Program-made: the position numbers and the translations under genes
Assembly (NCBI GenBank): GCA_002189105.1
Contig: NIOB01000004.1
Location: 62,001-126,000 of the forward strand
Direction: 5' to 3'
DNA length: 64,000 nucleotides
Source: Saccharibacillus soli
GTDB lineage: Bacteria > Bacillota > Bacilli > Paenibacillales > Paenibacillaceae
Part shown: positions 1 to 9,601 of the stretch, piece by piece
Layout: every line of letters begins with the position of its first letter
Position numbering within the stretch: position 1 is the first letter of the stretch
Notes under the pieces: model-generated
What the model was told of the DNA's origin: nothing
Database searches by the model: none
What the model saw: only the letters and a program-made list of their open reading frames with translations

Positions 1-34
1 TTTTTTGCAAAAGCTTGAAATCCATATCTGCAAT

Positions 35-63
35 TTGCAAAACTCTCTTTTGTATTATAATAT
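35..63 (+). promoter_or_regulatory. Sigma-A-type promoter for the YuzB-like gene
   Basis: TTGCAA at 35-40 and TAATAT at 58-63 are separated by 17 bp; an overlapping TATAAT at 56-61 gives a 15 bp spacer. The site lies in an AT-rich stretch 80 bp before the first gene. Inference from sequence only. Confidence 0.55.
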
Positions 64-141
64 AAGTGGACTAAAATTTAAAGAAGGATTCCATGTTCTT
101 TGCCCTCCGGGTGAGAATAATTAAGAATAGGTGAGAAAATC

Positions 142-399
142 ATGATTAGACCGATTATCGAGTTCTGCGCGAGCAACATGCACCACGGCACGCATGACCT
201 GTTTGATAAGCTGGAAGCCAATCCCGAATACGACGTCATCGAATACGGCTGCCTCGGCAACTGCGGTCAATGCGACTTCGGGCCGTACGCGATGGTCAAC
301 GGCGAAGTCGTCGAAGCCGACACGCCGGAAGCGCTGGAGAAGGCGATTGATGCCAAGATGAACGAGGAAGATCCGTGGGCCTCGCTGGATCTGGGTTGA
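142..399 (+). CDS. yuzB: YuzB-like DUF1450 protein
   Basis: An 85-residue cytosolic protein of the DUF1450/YuzB family. Family members carry a conserved cysteine pattern; here Cys residues occur in the early FCASN segment and in the central GCLGNCGQCDFGP segment, consistent with metal or Fe-S binding, although no biochemical role is established. Length fits the family (about 75-85 residues). The ATG follows a GGTGA ribosome binding site. It is monocistronic, with its own promoter and a terminator 50 bp downstream. In B. subtilis yuzB neighbours the NADH dehydrogenase-like yutJ; a related reductase gene lies at 6922-7986 here, so part of that neighbourhood appears conserved (inference). Confidence 0.85.
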   Translation: MIRPIIEFCASNMHHGTHDLFDKLEANPEYDVIEYGCLGNCGQCDFGPYAMVNGEVVEADTPEALEKAIDAKMNEEDPWASLDLG

Positions 400-448
400 G
401 CCAAAATTTAAGCAGCTGCCAGGCTGTAATTTCATAATCAACTGATCC

Positions 449-488
449 GCTTTACCGGCAAAAGTATTTTTCCGGTAAAGCTTTTTTT
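449..488 (+). terminator. Intrinsic terminator after YuzB
   Basis: A perfect 10 bp stem (GCTTTACCGG at 449-458 with CCGGTAAAGC at 472-481) is followed by a run of seven T. Confidence 0.9.
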
Positions 489-579
489 ATTTGAAAATCG
501 TGCAGCTCACCATTCTGAAAAACGAACGAAAAAGGGCAAACCTGCCAATACATAGAGAACAAGAGAAAGGAGAGAGGGA

Positions 580-1182
580 ATGGAGCAAGAAAGAGATTTG
601 ATCGAACGGACCCTTGCCGGCAGTTCTGCCGCCTATGCTGAACTGTATGAACGAACAGCGGGAGAACTTTATAAGCTCATTCGTTTGCTGGTCGGAAATA
701 CGGAAGATGCGCAGGACGTGATGCAGGAGACGTATTTGCAGGCACATCGGAATCTGCATCGCTTTGATCGGGATCGAGCCTGGCGTCCGTGGCTTACGGG
801 CATCGCGCTGCGTCAAGTCAAAGCTCATCGCAGAAAACGCTGGTTACAGGCGCAAAGGATCGGACGGGCAGTCCAATATAACCGGCGAACAGAAGAAGCG
901 GATTTCTCGAACGAATCTGTAGAACGGTTGGATCGTGGGGAATGGATCGAACGCATCGAGCGGCTGCCTTACAAGCTTCAGCAGATCGTCATACTGAAAT
1001 ACCTAAATGATTACGCTCAGGAAGAGATTGCCGAGATCCTGAATATTCCGCTGGGGACGGTCAAATCCAGGGTTCATGCCGCACTGGAGCGACTTCGCAA
1101 GAACGAACCCAAGCTGTCTCAACAAGCCCAATCGGAATCTGTAGAGAGTCCCCATCTCAAAACGGGAGGAAGATATTCATGA
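580..1182 (+). CDS. ECF-type RNA polymerase sigma factor
   Basis: A 200-residue extracytoplasmic function (sigma-70 family) factor. Region 2 spans about residues 20-85, with the DAQDVMQETYLQAHRNL core-binding helix. Region 4 is at about 125-175, with a helix-turn-helix in YAQEEIAEILNIPLGTVKSR. The lack of sigma regions 1 and 3 fits ECF factors. The ATG follows AAAGGAGAGAGGGA. The gene overlaps the next one by 4 bp (ATGA), which codes for a single-pass membrane protein, the usual sigma/anti-sigma arrangement. No convincing autoregulatory ECF promoter (GAAC/CGTC type) was recognised upstream, so the regulon cannot be named. Confidence 0.93.
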   Translation: MEQERDLIERTLAGSSAAYAELYERTAGELYKLIRLLVGNTEDAQDVMQETYLQAHRNLHRFDRDRAWRPWLTGIALRQVKAHRRKRWLQAQRIGRAVQYNRRTEEADFSNESVERLDRGEWIERIERLPYKLQQIVILKYLNDYAQEEIAEILNIPLGTVKSRVHAALERLRKNEPKLSQQAQSESVESPHLKTGGRYS

Positions 1183-1916
1183 AGATCGAACAAGAACTTA
1201 GATCCGCGCTGCAAAAGAAAACGTCGGCTTGGGAAGTTCCAGAAGAAGTGCTGCATAACGTGACGGCGCAAATCGGAGCGGAACAAACGGCAGCCGGATC
1301 ACGTTATGTTTTTCGACGTCAGCGACCGGTTCGCAAGCGGATACTCGTCGGAGTAATTTCCGCGGTGCTGATCCTGCCGACAGGAGCTTACGCCGGGTAC
1401 CATTATTTGACGGATGCCATTTACGGTTCCTCGGAAAACCAAGCAAGCTTTGGCGGGAATTTAAACCAATATGAGCGCTTGGAGGCCAAATTACAAACGA
1501 TGAAATCACAAATGTCGGAATCGGAATATGAGCATCTGACCGGTCTGCTTCGAGAAGCTGCCGATTTATCCAGTCCGTATAGAGGGGCAAATGGACAGTT
1601 GGAGACAAAAAAGATGAGCGCAGAAGAATTGAACAAGATGGAGACCTTGGAACGTGAGATTAAAGAAGCCACCGCAGGTCTAAATACCGTTGAAGGCGCC
1701 GAGACTCAGGTCGGTGAAAGTTTTAGCGTGGATGATTTTTGGGCTGAAGTCTTTGAGCAAGCCAAGGAAAAACTCACCTCAGAAGAATATGCAGAATTTG
1801 AAAAGTTAGCTGAAAAGCAGCGGACTCTAGAAAGAGAAACGGATGATGCCACCATGGAACAGCTCAATGCGTATCTCTCAAGACTGGGTGGCCATAGGAT
1901 AGAGATTACGAAATAA
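1179..1916 (+). CDS. Probable anti-sigma factor, membrane anchored (DUF3600-like)
   Basis: A 245-residue protein translationally coupled to the ECF sigma gene. Residues 1-50 are cytosolic and would hold the sigma-binding part. About residues 53-75 form one transmembrane helix (RILVGVISAVLILPTGAYAG). The remaining 170 residues would be extracytoplasmic, are highly charged and helical, and contain repeated YEH/YAEFEKL-type segments. The arrangement resembles the DUF3600 domain family found beside ECF sigma genes in bacilli; this assignment is from memory of the family pattern. Function as an anti-sigma factor is inferred from coupling and topology. No zinc-binding HxxxCxxC anti-sigma motif is visible. 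Confidence 0.7.
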   Translation: MKIEQELRSALQKKTSAWEVPEEVLHNVTAQIGAEQTAAGSRYVFRRQRPVRKRILVGVISAVLILPTGAYAGYHYLTDAIYGSSENQASFGGNLNQYERLEAKLQTMKSQMSESEYEHLTGLLREAADLSSPYRGANGQLETKKMSAEELNKMETLEREIKEATAGLNTVEGAETQVGESFSVDDFWAEVFEQAKEKLTSEEYAEFEKLAEKQRTLERETDDATMEQLNAYLSRLGGHRIEITK

Positions 1917-1932
1917 AATAAATCATGGCTAA

Positions 1933-1963
1933 TGTTGACGCTTACAAAATTATGCGCTACAAT
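1933..1963 (+). promoter_or_regulatory. Promoter with overlapping cre site for the bgl operon
   Basis: TTGACG at 1935-1940 and TACAAT at 1958-1963 have a 17 bp spacer. TGTTGACGCTTACA at 1933-1946 matches the catabolite response element consensus TGWNANCGNTNWCA at all but one position and covers the -35 box. This predicts CcpA repression of the downstream beta-glucoside genes when glucose is present. Inference from consensus. Confidence 0.7.
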
Positions 1964-1986
1964 GGCACCAATCCAATAAAACCATT

Positions 1987-2059
1987 AGGCATGTGACTGG
2001 TAAAGCAGGCAGGACCTAAAATGACGAATCTTGCGATTTGTCGTTTTAGGTCCTTTTTT
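1987..2059 (+). promoter_or_regulatory. LicT-type RAT element overlapping an intrinsic terminator
   Basis: The stretch 1987-2018 (ending GTAAAGCAGGCAGGACCTAA) closely resembles the ribonucleic antiterminator of the BglG/LicT family. It overlaps the 5' arm of a terminator whose arms are 2011-2027 and 2038-2054, followed by six T at 2053-2058. Formation of the RAT hairpin by LicT, encoded at the end of this same operon, would block the terminator and allow expression of the PTS and glucosidase genes. Confidence 0.88.
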
Positions 2060-2111
2060 GTTTGAAAAATCGCTGAAACCTTTCATAAAGCCTAACCAAA
2101 GGAGCATAGAT

Positions 2112-4019
2112 ATGGACTACAAACGTACGGCATCCGAAGTCCTCAAGCATGTCGGCGGCAAAGAAAACGTCGCCCATTTTGAACATTGTTCCACCCGCCT
2201 GCGCTTCTCGCTTAAAAATGACAAAAAGGCGGACGTGCCTGCGCTGGAAAGCATTGAAGGGGTCATGGCGGTCAAAATGGGCAGCCAATGCCAAGTTGTT
2301 ATCGGAAACGACGTCATCGAAGTGTACGACGAAGTAGTTAAGCTGCTCAGTGGGTCTTTCGCTGACGGTGAAGAAGCTTCTCAGACAAGCAAACCGACTG
2401 AAAAGAAGAAATGGGGCTCGGTATTCCTCGACTTCCTGACTGGAGTGTTCGGCCCGCTGATTCCAGCTATCGCAGGCGGCGGCGTGCTCAAATCTCTGCT
2501 GCTGCTGCTGAGTGTGCTGGGTTGGATGGATGCAAGTGGACAGACGTACAAGATCTTGTTCCAGGTCGGAGATGCGCCGCTGTATTTCCTGCCGCTGCTC
2601 GTTGCGATCACGACAGCCAACAAGCTGAAGGTCAACATGCTCGTTGCGCTATCGGCAGTGGGAGCGCTGCTGCTGCCGAACATGAGCGCCATGCTGACCG
2701 AGGGCGCGGAGCTGTTCGGATTCTCCGTGCGCAGCATCGCCTATCCGTATCAGGTCTTCCCGGCGATTCTGACCGTGCTGCTCTACGCGCAGGTCGAGAA
2801 GCTGTTCACGAAGATCTCGCCAAAAGTCATTCGGGTCTTCTTCGTGCCGATGATGTCGCTGCTCATTACCGTACCGATCGCGCTGCTGGTGCTTGGCCCG
2901 CTCGGGTACACACTGGGCGAAGGATTTACCAAAGTCATTCTGGCGGTCTTCGGTACGGTGGGCTGGGTCGCCGTCGCGCTGCTCGCTGCGGTACTCCCGT
3001 TCCTCGTCTCGGTTGGCATGCACAAGGCCCTGCTGCCTTACGCCATCAATGCCTTGAGCGCAGGAGGCCGGGAACTGCTGTACATGCCGGCTTCGCTGGC
3101 GCATAACATCGCGGAGAGCGGAGCCTGCTTCGCAGTCGCAATTCGCACGAAAGACAGACGGCTGCGGGCGACTTCGATCTCCGCTGGCATCTCCGCGCTG
3201 TTCGGCATTACCGAACCCGCGCTGTACGGCGTCACACTTCAGCATAAAAAGGTACTTTGGAGCGTCATGGTCGGCTCATTGGTGGGGGGGACGTTCGTCG
3301 GCATCGTGGGACTCCAGGCATTTGTTGCCGTCGGCCCAGGTCTGGCAAGTTTGTCGATGTTCATTTCAGAAGAACTGCCTCGCAACATCGTGAACGCCGT
3401 GATCGGCCTATTGATCGCTTTTGCCGTGTCGTTTGCGGTTGCCCTGCTGCTGTTCAGAGACAGCACGACCACAGCCGCGGACAAAGCGCAGAAGGAGGAA
3501 CCCACGTCTCCGGTACGTGCCGAGCGCGAACAGCGCAAGCTGGTTGGCACTTTGCAAGCATCGGAAAACTTCAAAAGCCCGGCAATTGGCGAACAGATTC
3601 CACTGTCGGAAGTGAACGACGAAGTCTTTTCCACCAAAGCGATGGGCGAAGGGATTGCCATCATTCCATCAGTCGGTGAACTCTATGCGCCGGTAGATGG
3701 CAAGATCGAGATGGTGTTCGGCAAAAAGCACGCCATCGCCATGAGTACGGCGAGCGGGGTGGAGCTGCTGTTCCATGTCGGCATCGATACCGTGCGGCTA
3801 AAGGGCAAACATTTTGACCCACAGGTGCAGGCAGGAGATCTTGTGAAGGCAGGAGATCTGCTGATGAAGTTTGACCCGGAACGGATTGCGGCGGAAGGTT
3901 ATGACCCAGTCGTGCTGACCATTGTAACGAGCAAAGACAACTATACGGTCGATGTGAACAACTTGAAAAAGGTCGGCTGTCACGATACGCTGATGACCGT
4001 GACTGCGCTGACCCACTAA
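2112..4019 (+). CDS. bglP: Beta-glucoside PTS transporter subunit IIBCA
   Basis: A 635-residue fused phosphotransferase enzyme II. The IIB domain (about 1-85) has the phospho-cysteine motif EHCSTRLRF. The IIC membrane domain (about 105-460) has many hydrophobic segments. The C-terminal IIA domain (about 490-630) contains the ELLFHVGIDTVRLKG segment with the active histidine. It imports and phosphorylates aryl-beta-glucosides or cellobiose-like sugars. The start at 2112 was chosen because GGAG precedes it; the longer frame beginning at 2031 starts inside the terminator and is not plausible. It is first in an operon with the 6-phospho-beta-glucosidase and LicT genes, controlled by antitermination and probably CcpA. 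Confidence 0.95.
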   Translation: MDYKRTASEVLKHVGGKENVAHFEHCSTRLRFSLKNDKKADVPALESIEGVMAVKMGSQCQVVIGNDVIEVYDEVVKLLSGSFADGEEASQTSKPTEKKKWGSVFLDFLTGVFGPLIPAIAGGGVLKSLLLLLSVLGWMDASGQTYKILFQVGDAPLYFLPLLVAITTANKLKVNMLVALSAVGALLLPNMSAMLTEGAELFGFSVRSIAYPYQVFPAILTVLLYAQVEKLFTKISPKVIRVFFVPMMSLLITVPIALLVLGPLGYTLGEGFTKVILAVFGTVGWVAVALLAAVLPFLVSVGMHKALLPYAINALSAGGRELLYMPASLAHNIAESGACFAVAIRTKDRRLRATSISAGISALFGITEPALYGVTLQHKKVLWSVMVGSLVGGTFVGIVGLQAFVAVGPGLASLSMFISEELPRNIVNAVIGLLIAFAVSFAVALLLFRDSTTTAADKAQKEEPTSPVRAEREQRKLVGTLQASENFKSPAIGEQIPLSEVNDEVFSTKAMGEGIAIIPSVGELYAPVDGKIEMVFGKKHAIAMSTASGVELLFHVGIDTVRLKGKHFDPQVQAGDLVKAGDLLMKFDPERIAAEGYDPVVLTIVTSKDNYTVDVNNLKKVGCHDTLMTVTALTH

Positions 4020-4029
4020 TTGAATTTGA

Positions 4030-5508
<1,479 letters not shown>

Positions 5509-5549
5509 GGGAAGGCGTTTCCCATCTTTCGGGCAGAAGGGTGATTAGT

Positions 5550-6398
5550 ATGATTAAGATCAAGAAGGTATTGAATTCCAGCGTCGTGCTGGTTGAAGAT
5601 CAAGAGCACAAAGAATATATCGTGCTGGGCAAAGGAATTGGCTATGGTCAAAAGACGGGCGGCCTGATTGATGAGAATCAGGTGGATCAGACGTTTGTGC
5701 CGGTCGAAGATGTCAAGGTCAAGCAGTATCTGGGGATGCTGGACGCGATTGAACCGGTCTATATCGAACTGACCCGTGAGATCATGAGTTACGCCGAGAG
5801 CAAGCTGCAAACGAACTTGAACCCTGGTACGTATTTTATGCTGATGGATCATCTGAGTTTTGCGGTGGAGCGATTCAAGAAAGGGATCAATCTCACCAAT
5901 AAAGTCTTCTGGGAGATCAAGAATTTCTACCCGGAAGAGTTCCAGATTGGCCTGTTCGCGCTTCGTCTGATGAATGAGCGGCTGGAGGTTGAGCTGCCCA
6001 AAGAGGAAGCCGCCAACATCGCGTTCCATCTCATCAATGCGCAGGGCGGACAGTCGGAATCAAAGGACGGGATGAGGTACGCCAAGCTGATCGGCGCCAT
6101 TGTAAATCTGGTTCGCTATTCGCTGCATATCGACCTGGACGCGGACAATATTCACTACACGCGTTTTATCACGCATGTGAAGTTCTTCGTGGAGCGATTC
6201 TATGCGGATCAGATGCTCACAGCTAAGGACGATCTGCTGTTTGAGCAGATTGCGCTGCTGTATCCGCAGGCCATGGATGGAGCCTTCAAGGTCAAGGATT
6301 ATGTGAAGCAGGTGTATGGCAAGAGTATTACGAATGATGAACTGACTTATCTGGCGGTGCATATTCATCGGTTAATGTCTTATAACGAGCTTGAATAA
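5550..6398 (+). CDS. licT: LicT/BglG-family transcriptional antiterminator
   Basis: A 282-residue RNA-binding antiterminator. The N-terminal CAT domain (about 1-56, starting MIKIKKVLNSSVVLVED) binds the RAT hairpin. Two PTS regulation domains follow (about 65-170 and 175-280), with conserved histidines in MLMDHLSFAVER, AFHLINAQ and VHIHRL that are phosphorylated by HPr or by the PTS. The ATG at 5550 was preferred over the GTG at 5541 because AGAAGG lies 9 bp upstream. Its target is the RAT at 1987-2018. The gene sits last in the operon it controls, whereas B. subtilis licT precedes its target genes. Confidence 0.93.
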   Translation: MIKIKKVLNSSVVLVEDQEHKEYIVLGKGIGYGQKTGGLIDENQVDQTFVPVEDVKVKQYLGMLDAIEPVYIELTREIMSYAESKLQTNLNPGTYFMLMDHLSFAVERFKKGINLTNKVFWEIKNFYPEEFQIGLFALRLMNERLEVELPKEEAANIAFHLINAQGGQSESKDGMRYAKLIGAIVNLVRYSLHIDLDADNIHYTRFITHVKFFVERFYADQMLTAKDDLLFEQIALLYPQAMDGAFKVKDYVKQVYGKSITNDELTYLAVHIHRLMSYNELE

Positions 6399-6434
6399 CC
6401 GCTCGGGGAAAGAACTGTTCGTCGAGTGGCGGGG

Positions 6435-6567
6435 AGCCGGCTCCGGGTATGATTGCGTTTCGGTCGCTGTCTCAATCGAAAAAGTTGATCATATTTTAAG
6501 TTGTACTTTTTCGATTTCAAAGGCGATCGCTATCGCTCCTACACTGCAATCATCCCCTCCGTCGGCT
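6435..6567. repeat. Nested inverted repeat, possible structured RNA or small palindromic element
   Basis: Three nested arms are visible: AGCCG 6435-6439 with CGGCT 6563-6567; ATGATTGC 6449-6456 with GCAATCAT 6546-6553; and a 12 bp perfect pair AATCGAAAAAGT 6474-6485 with ACTTTTTCGATT 6505-6516 around a 19-base loop. The element lies just after licT and before its terminator. An open frame crosses it, but it has no ribosome binding site and no recognisable protein. Confidence 0.5.
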
Positions 6568-6609
6568 GCGCCTATCGACGAACAAGAGCTTTCCGCTGCG
6601 CGATATTCG

Positions 6610-6637
6610 CACTCCTCTTTTGGGGGAGTGTTTTTTT
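6610..6637 (+). terminator. Terminator of the bgl operon
   Basis: CACTCC 6610-6615 pairs with GGAGTG 6625-6630, followed by seven T. Confidence 0.8.
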
Positions 6638-6671
6638 GCCTTTCTATAAAGTGAAAGGCTTGTTATCTTAG

Positions 6672-6712
6672 AAACAAAAAAGAAGCCGAACTGGGTTAGA
6701 GTTCGGCTTCTT
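6672..6712 (-). terminator. Terminator downstream of the NADH dehydrogenase gene (minus strand)
   Basis: An 11 bp stem (6681-6691 with 6701-6711) is followed, on the minus strand, by a run of T (AAAAAA at 6676-6681 on the plus strand). It lies about 210 bp past the stop of the minus-strand reductase gene. Confidence 0.8.
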
Positions 6713-6921
6713 GGGGCGGGAAAATTAAATTTGTGATAGAGCTTGGAGGCGTAGGAGAACTTGAATGGAGAAATGGAATGTTCGCCTTTGTATTCGGGAA
6801 ATCTCAAATATAGAGTCAATCCAATTTCCCGAATGCAACACGCGATCGGAATCAAGTTCTCTGGAGCCTTATAGCTCGGTTAAACAAATCGGATTTTACC
6901 GGCTGCGAGAAGCCGACCCCT

Positions 6922-7986
6922 CTAACCCAAGTTATGCTTCGACATCCACAGGACGCCGCTCTTGAGCAGGCGCGGCACACGGCCGGTGATCGACGTATCA
7001 CCAATCACATTCAAGCCAAAGCCCGCTTTTTGACCCAGGGAACCTAACATGCCCTTGAGCTTGATAGGCTTGAGTTTGGGCTTCTCGTTCTTCCAGAACG
7101 CCAGCAGCACATGGGCGATCTGTTCGCCCTGCGCTTCGGCAGCCTGGGCGCTTGGCGCGAACTGCAAGCTGGCGCAGTCGCCGCAGACGAAAATCTCCGG
7201 ATGATCCGGAATCTGCGAATATTCGTTAACGACAACGCGGCCTGAGCGGTCCTTGGTCACGTTCATCTTCTGCACGACTTCGACCGGCTGAATACCAGCC
7301 GTCCAGACGACGGCGTCCGTGTGCATCAGTTCGTCACCATTATACAGAGCACCTTCTTCGACGCGGCTGATCGAAACTTTGTGACAGATTTCTACGTCAT
7401 GCTTCTTGAACCATTCCTGTACGTAACGCGAGATGCGCGGCTGATAGGAAGAGAGCAGGCGATCGCCACGATCAAGCAGCGTGATCTGAAGATCATGCCG
7501 GCTCTCACGCAGTTCCGCCGCCAACTCGATCCCACTTAGGCCGCCGCCGACGATATGCACATGGGCAGACGGCTTCATGCTGCTGAGTTTGTCGTTGGTA
7601 CGGCGTGAAGCATGCAGCGATTGGATGCTGTAGGTGAACTCGTCCGCTCCAGGCACCCCGTGGTAGTTATCCGTGCAGCCCAAGGCAACAACAAGCTGGT
7701 CGTACGGCACCGGCTCGTCATTTTGCAGCATTACCTTTTTGCCTTCGATGTCGATCTGTTCCACCGTGCCAAAATGTTTGGTCATCCGGGGGTGATCCGG
7801 GAAAGAAATGCGCAGTTTGTGGTCGGAAACCGTACCGGCCGCCAGCGCGTAATATTCTGTCTTGAGTCCCATAAAAGGAAGTCGGTCGATCAGAGTCACA
7901 TTCACATCGGATGGAAGATGGTCGAGAAGTTCGTCCAGGATGGTCAGGCCGCCGTAGCCCCCGCCGAGAATAACGAGATTTTTCAT
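6922..7986 (-). CDS. Type II NADH dehydrogenase-like FAD oxidoreductase (YutJ-like)
   Basis: A 354-residue flavoprotein with an N-terminal FAD-binding Rossmann motif (LVILGGGYGGLTIL) and a second NAD(P)H-binding motif at about residues 155-185 (VHIVGGGLSGIELAAEL). The late GDCAS segment binds FAD. It belongs to the NDH-2 family, which oxidises NADH and reduces menaquinone at the membrane without pumping protons. The start at 7986 follows AAGGAGAACTGC; the longer frame is rejected. It lies 107 bp after mqnE on the same strand, which places a quinone-reducing enzyme with a menaquinone biosynthesis gene. At about 355 residues it is shorter than YumB-type paralogues such as the one at 18425. Confidence 0.87.
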   Translation of the reverse strand: MKNLVILGGGYGGLTILDELLDHLPSDVNVTLIDRLPFMGLKTEYYALAAGTVSDHKLRISFPDHPRMTKHFGTVEQIDIEGKKVMLQNDEPVPYDQLVVALGCTDNYHGVPGADEFTYSIQSLHASRRTNDKLSSMKPSAHVHIVGGGLSGIELAAELRESRHDLQITLLDRGDRLLSSYQPRISRYVQEWFKKHDVEICHKVSISRVEEGALYNGDELMHTDAVVWTAGIQPVEVVQKMNVTKDRSGRVVVNEYSQIPDHPEIFVCGDCASLQFAPSAQAAEAQGEQIAHVLLAFWKNEKPKLKPIKLKGMLGSLGQKAGFGLNVIGDTSITGRVPRLLKSGVLWMSKHNLG

Positions 7987-8093
7987 GTGCAGTTCTCCTT
8001 GTGAGTGGAATGATGGAGCGGCCGACCGGAGTCGATCGCCTGTCTGCGCCGAACGGAAAAGAGCCGACCCGGGCAAACGATCGGGCTGCGCGA

Positions 8094-9200
8094 TTACTCG
8101 TAAACTTCGATCTCGTTGTAGAACGTGTCGCGTTCGACCGGAATACGGCCAGCTCCTTTAATCAGCCAGATCAGTTCTTTGCGTGTCAATCCTTCTGGAG
8201 TGACGGCGCCTGCCGCGTGGCTGATGCGTTCCTTGATGATCGTACCGTGTGCATCGGAAGCCCCGAAGGTCAGCGCCATCTGGGTCAGCTGCGTTCCGAT
8301 GTTAATGAAGTAAGCCTTGATGTGATCGATGTTATCAATCATCAGACGGCTGATGGCGATCGTCTTGAGGTCTTCATAAGCCGAGTTGCGGCGCATGATG
8401 CTGGCGTTGCGGCTCTTAGGCTGCATGGACAGCGGGATGAACACCATGAATCCGTTCGTCTCATCTTGAAGCTCACGGATCTGGATCATGTGGTTCACGC
8501 GGTCTTCATGGCTCTCAATGGAACCGTACAGCATCGTCGTGTGCGTGCGCATACCCAGCTTGTGGGCGGTGCGGTGCACTTCGAGATAACGATCCACATT
8601 GGCCTTGTCCACGCGCATCTTCTTGCGATATTCGTCGGACAGAATCTCTGCGCCGCCACCTGTCAACGACTTCAGGCCTGCGGCTTGCAGCGCCTTCAGC
8701 ACTTCTTCAATCGACAGGCCGCTGATGCGTGTGAAGAAATCGATTTCTGCTGCGGTATAAGCCTTGATGGTTACATCCGGGAAATGTTTATTCAGGGCAG
8801 CCAGCGAATCGACATAGTATTGGAACGGCACGTGGTTATTGTGACCACCGACGATATGGAATTCGCGCACGCCAGGCGTGATATTTTCTTCAACGTAGCG
8901 TACCATGTCGTCACCGCTCAGGGTGTACGAACCTTCTTCGCCCTGATCCTTGCGGAAGTTGCAGAACGCGCAGTGGGCTTCGCAGACGTTGGTGAAGTAC
9001 AGGCTCATATTTTCGATAAAATAGACTTTCTTCCCGTTCTTGCGCAGGTTGGCTTCATTAGCCAGCTGTCCAATGGTCAGAATATCGTCGCTCTGATATA
9101 AATAAACGCCGTCTTCCAAGCTCAAACGCTGCCCGTTATGGACCTTCTCTGCGATCTCGGCCATACGTTTATCCGCTGTCGGATTGATGATTGTGGACAT
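8094..9200 (-). CDS. mqnE: Aminofutalosine synthase (radical SAM), menaquinone biosynthesis
   Basis: A 368-residue radical SAM enzyme. The [4Fe-4S] ligand motif CEAHCAFC (CxxxCxxC) is at about residues 73-80, followed by the FRKDQGEEGSY segment typical of MqnE. GGHNNHVPFQYY and the C-terminal region also fit the MqnE/MqnC group. The reaction joins 3-[(1-carboxyvinyl)oxy]benzoate to SAM, giving aminofutalosine in the futalosine route to menaquinone. MqnC is the closest alternative. The ATG follows AAGGAGG. It is first in a minus-strand unit with the NADH dehydrogenase gene and has a 230-base leader containing a terminator-like hairpin. Other mqn genes are not in the window. Confidence 0.92.
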   Translation of the reverse strand: MSTIINPTADKRMAEIAEKVHNGQRLSLEDGVYLYQSDDILTIGQLANEANLRKNGKKVYFIENMSLYFTNVCEAHCAFCNFRKDQGEEGSYTLSGDDMVRYVEENITPGVREFHIVGGHNNHVPFQYYVDSLAALNKHFPDVTIKAYTAAEIDFFTRISGLSIEEVLKALQAAGLKSLTGGGAEILSDEYRKKMRVDKANVDRYLEVHRTAHKLGMRTHTTMLYGSIESHEDRVNHMIQIRELQDETNGFMVFIPLSMQPKSRNASIMRRNSAYEDLKTIAISRLMIDNIDHIKAYFINIGTQLTQMALTFGASDAHGTIIKERISHAAGAVTPEGLTRKELIWLIKGAGRIPVERDTFYNEIEVYE

Positions 9201-9285
9201 TGATGAGAAACCTCCTTGTTGATCCCGGGCGGCGTATGAACGCCAGAGCGGGCGGGTCCGATAGGGACCGAAAAAGTGACGAACG

Positions 9286-9312
9286 ACAAAAACAAAGCCG
9301 CACTCTGCGGCA
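9286..9312 (-). terminator. Terminator-like hairpin inside the mqnE leader
   Basis: On the minus strand GCCGCA GAG TGCGGC (9297-9311) is followed by TTTGTTTTT. It lies between the predicted promoter and the mqnE start, about 85 bases before the ATG, so it is placed as an attenuator. Two smaller hairpins precede it on the transcript: GGACTTGTCC at 9375-9384 and a GAAACG/CGTTTC stem at 9324-9342. Confidence 0.6.
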
Positions 9313-9426
9313 GCTATCTTGCTGAAACGAATAAATCGTTTCTGAAAGTGTGAAAAAAGTTACATCGAACGACCGGACAAGTCCTGCTCGCTCTTTTTGT
9401 CGAAATTCCGAAAATTTAAAGCATCA

Positions 9427-9477
9427 TGCCTCCCCATTATAAACCTACTCGTTAAACGGGGCAATATGGGGGAGGCA
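9427..9477 (-). promoter_or_regulatory. Promoter of mqnE bracketed by a 9 bp inverted repeat
   Basis: On the minus strand TTGCCC (9459-9464) and TATAAT (9436-9441) are 17 bp apart. Exact arms TGCCTCCCC (9427-9435) and GGGGAGGCA (9469-9477) flank the promoter with centres 42 bp apart, about four helical turns. This could be an operator pair or a hairpin. Confidence 0.6.
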
Positions 9478-9542
9478 CGTTCAAAGCAATAAGAGGGGAA
9501 CATCGGCGCAGGAACGGACTTTGTCTGGCTGGATTGAAAAGC

Positions 9543-9571
9543 TTGAGTCATAAAGCATAGAGGCGTATAAT
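9543..9571 (+). promoter_or_regulatory. Promoter of the HesB/IscA gene
   Basis: TTGAGT at 9543-9548 and a perfect TATAAT at 9566-9571 have a 17 bp spacer, 30 bp before the ATG. Confidence 0.75.
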
Positions 9572-9601
9572 GCAGAGAGAAAGCGTAAAGGAGGAAAAAC
9601 C

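Noticed and set aside
6391-6654. 87-residue plus-strand open frame after licT
   Set aside because: It runs through the nested inverted repeat and terminator, has no ribosome binding site and no protein family pattern.
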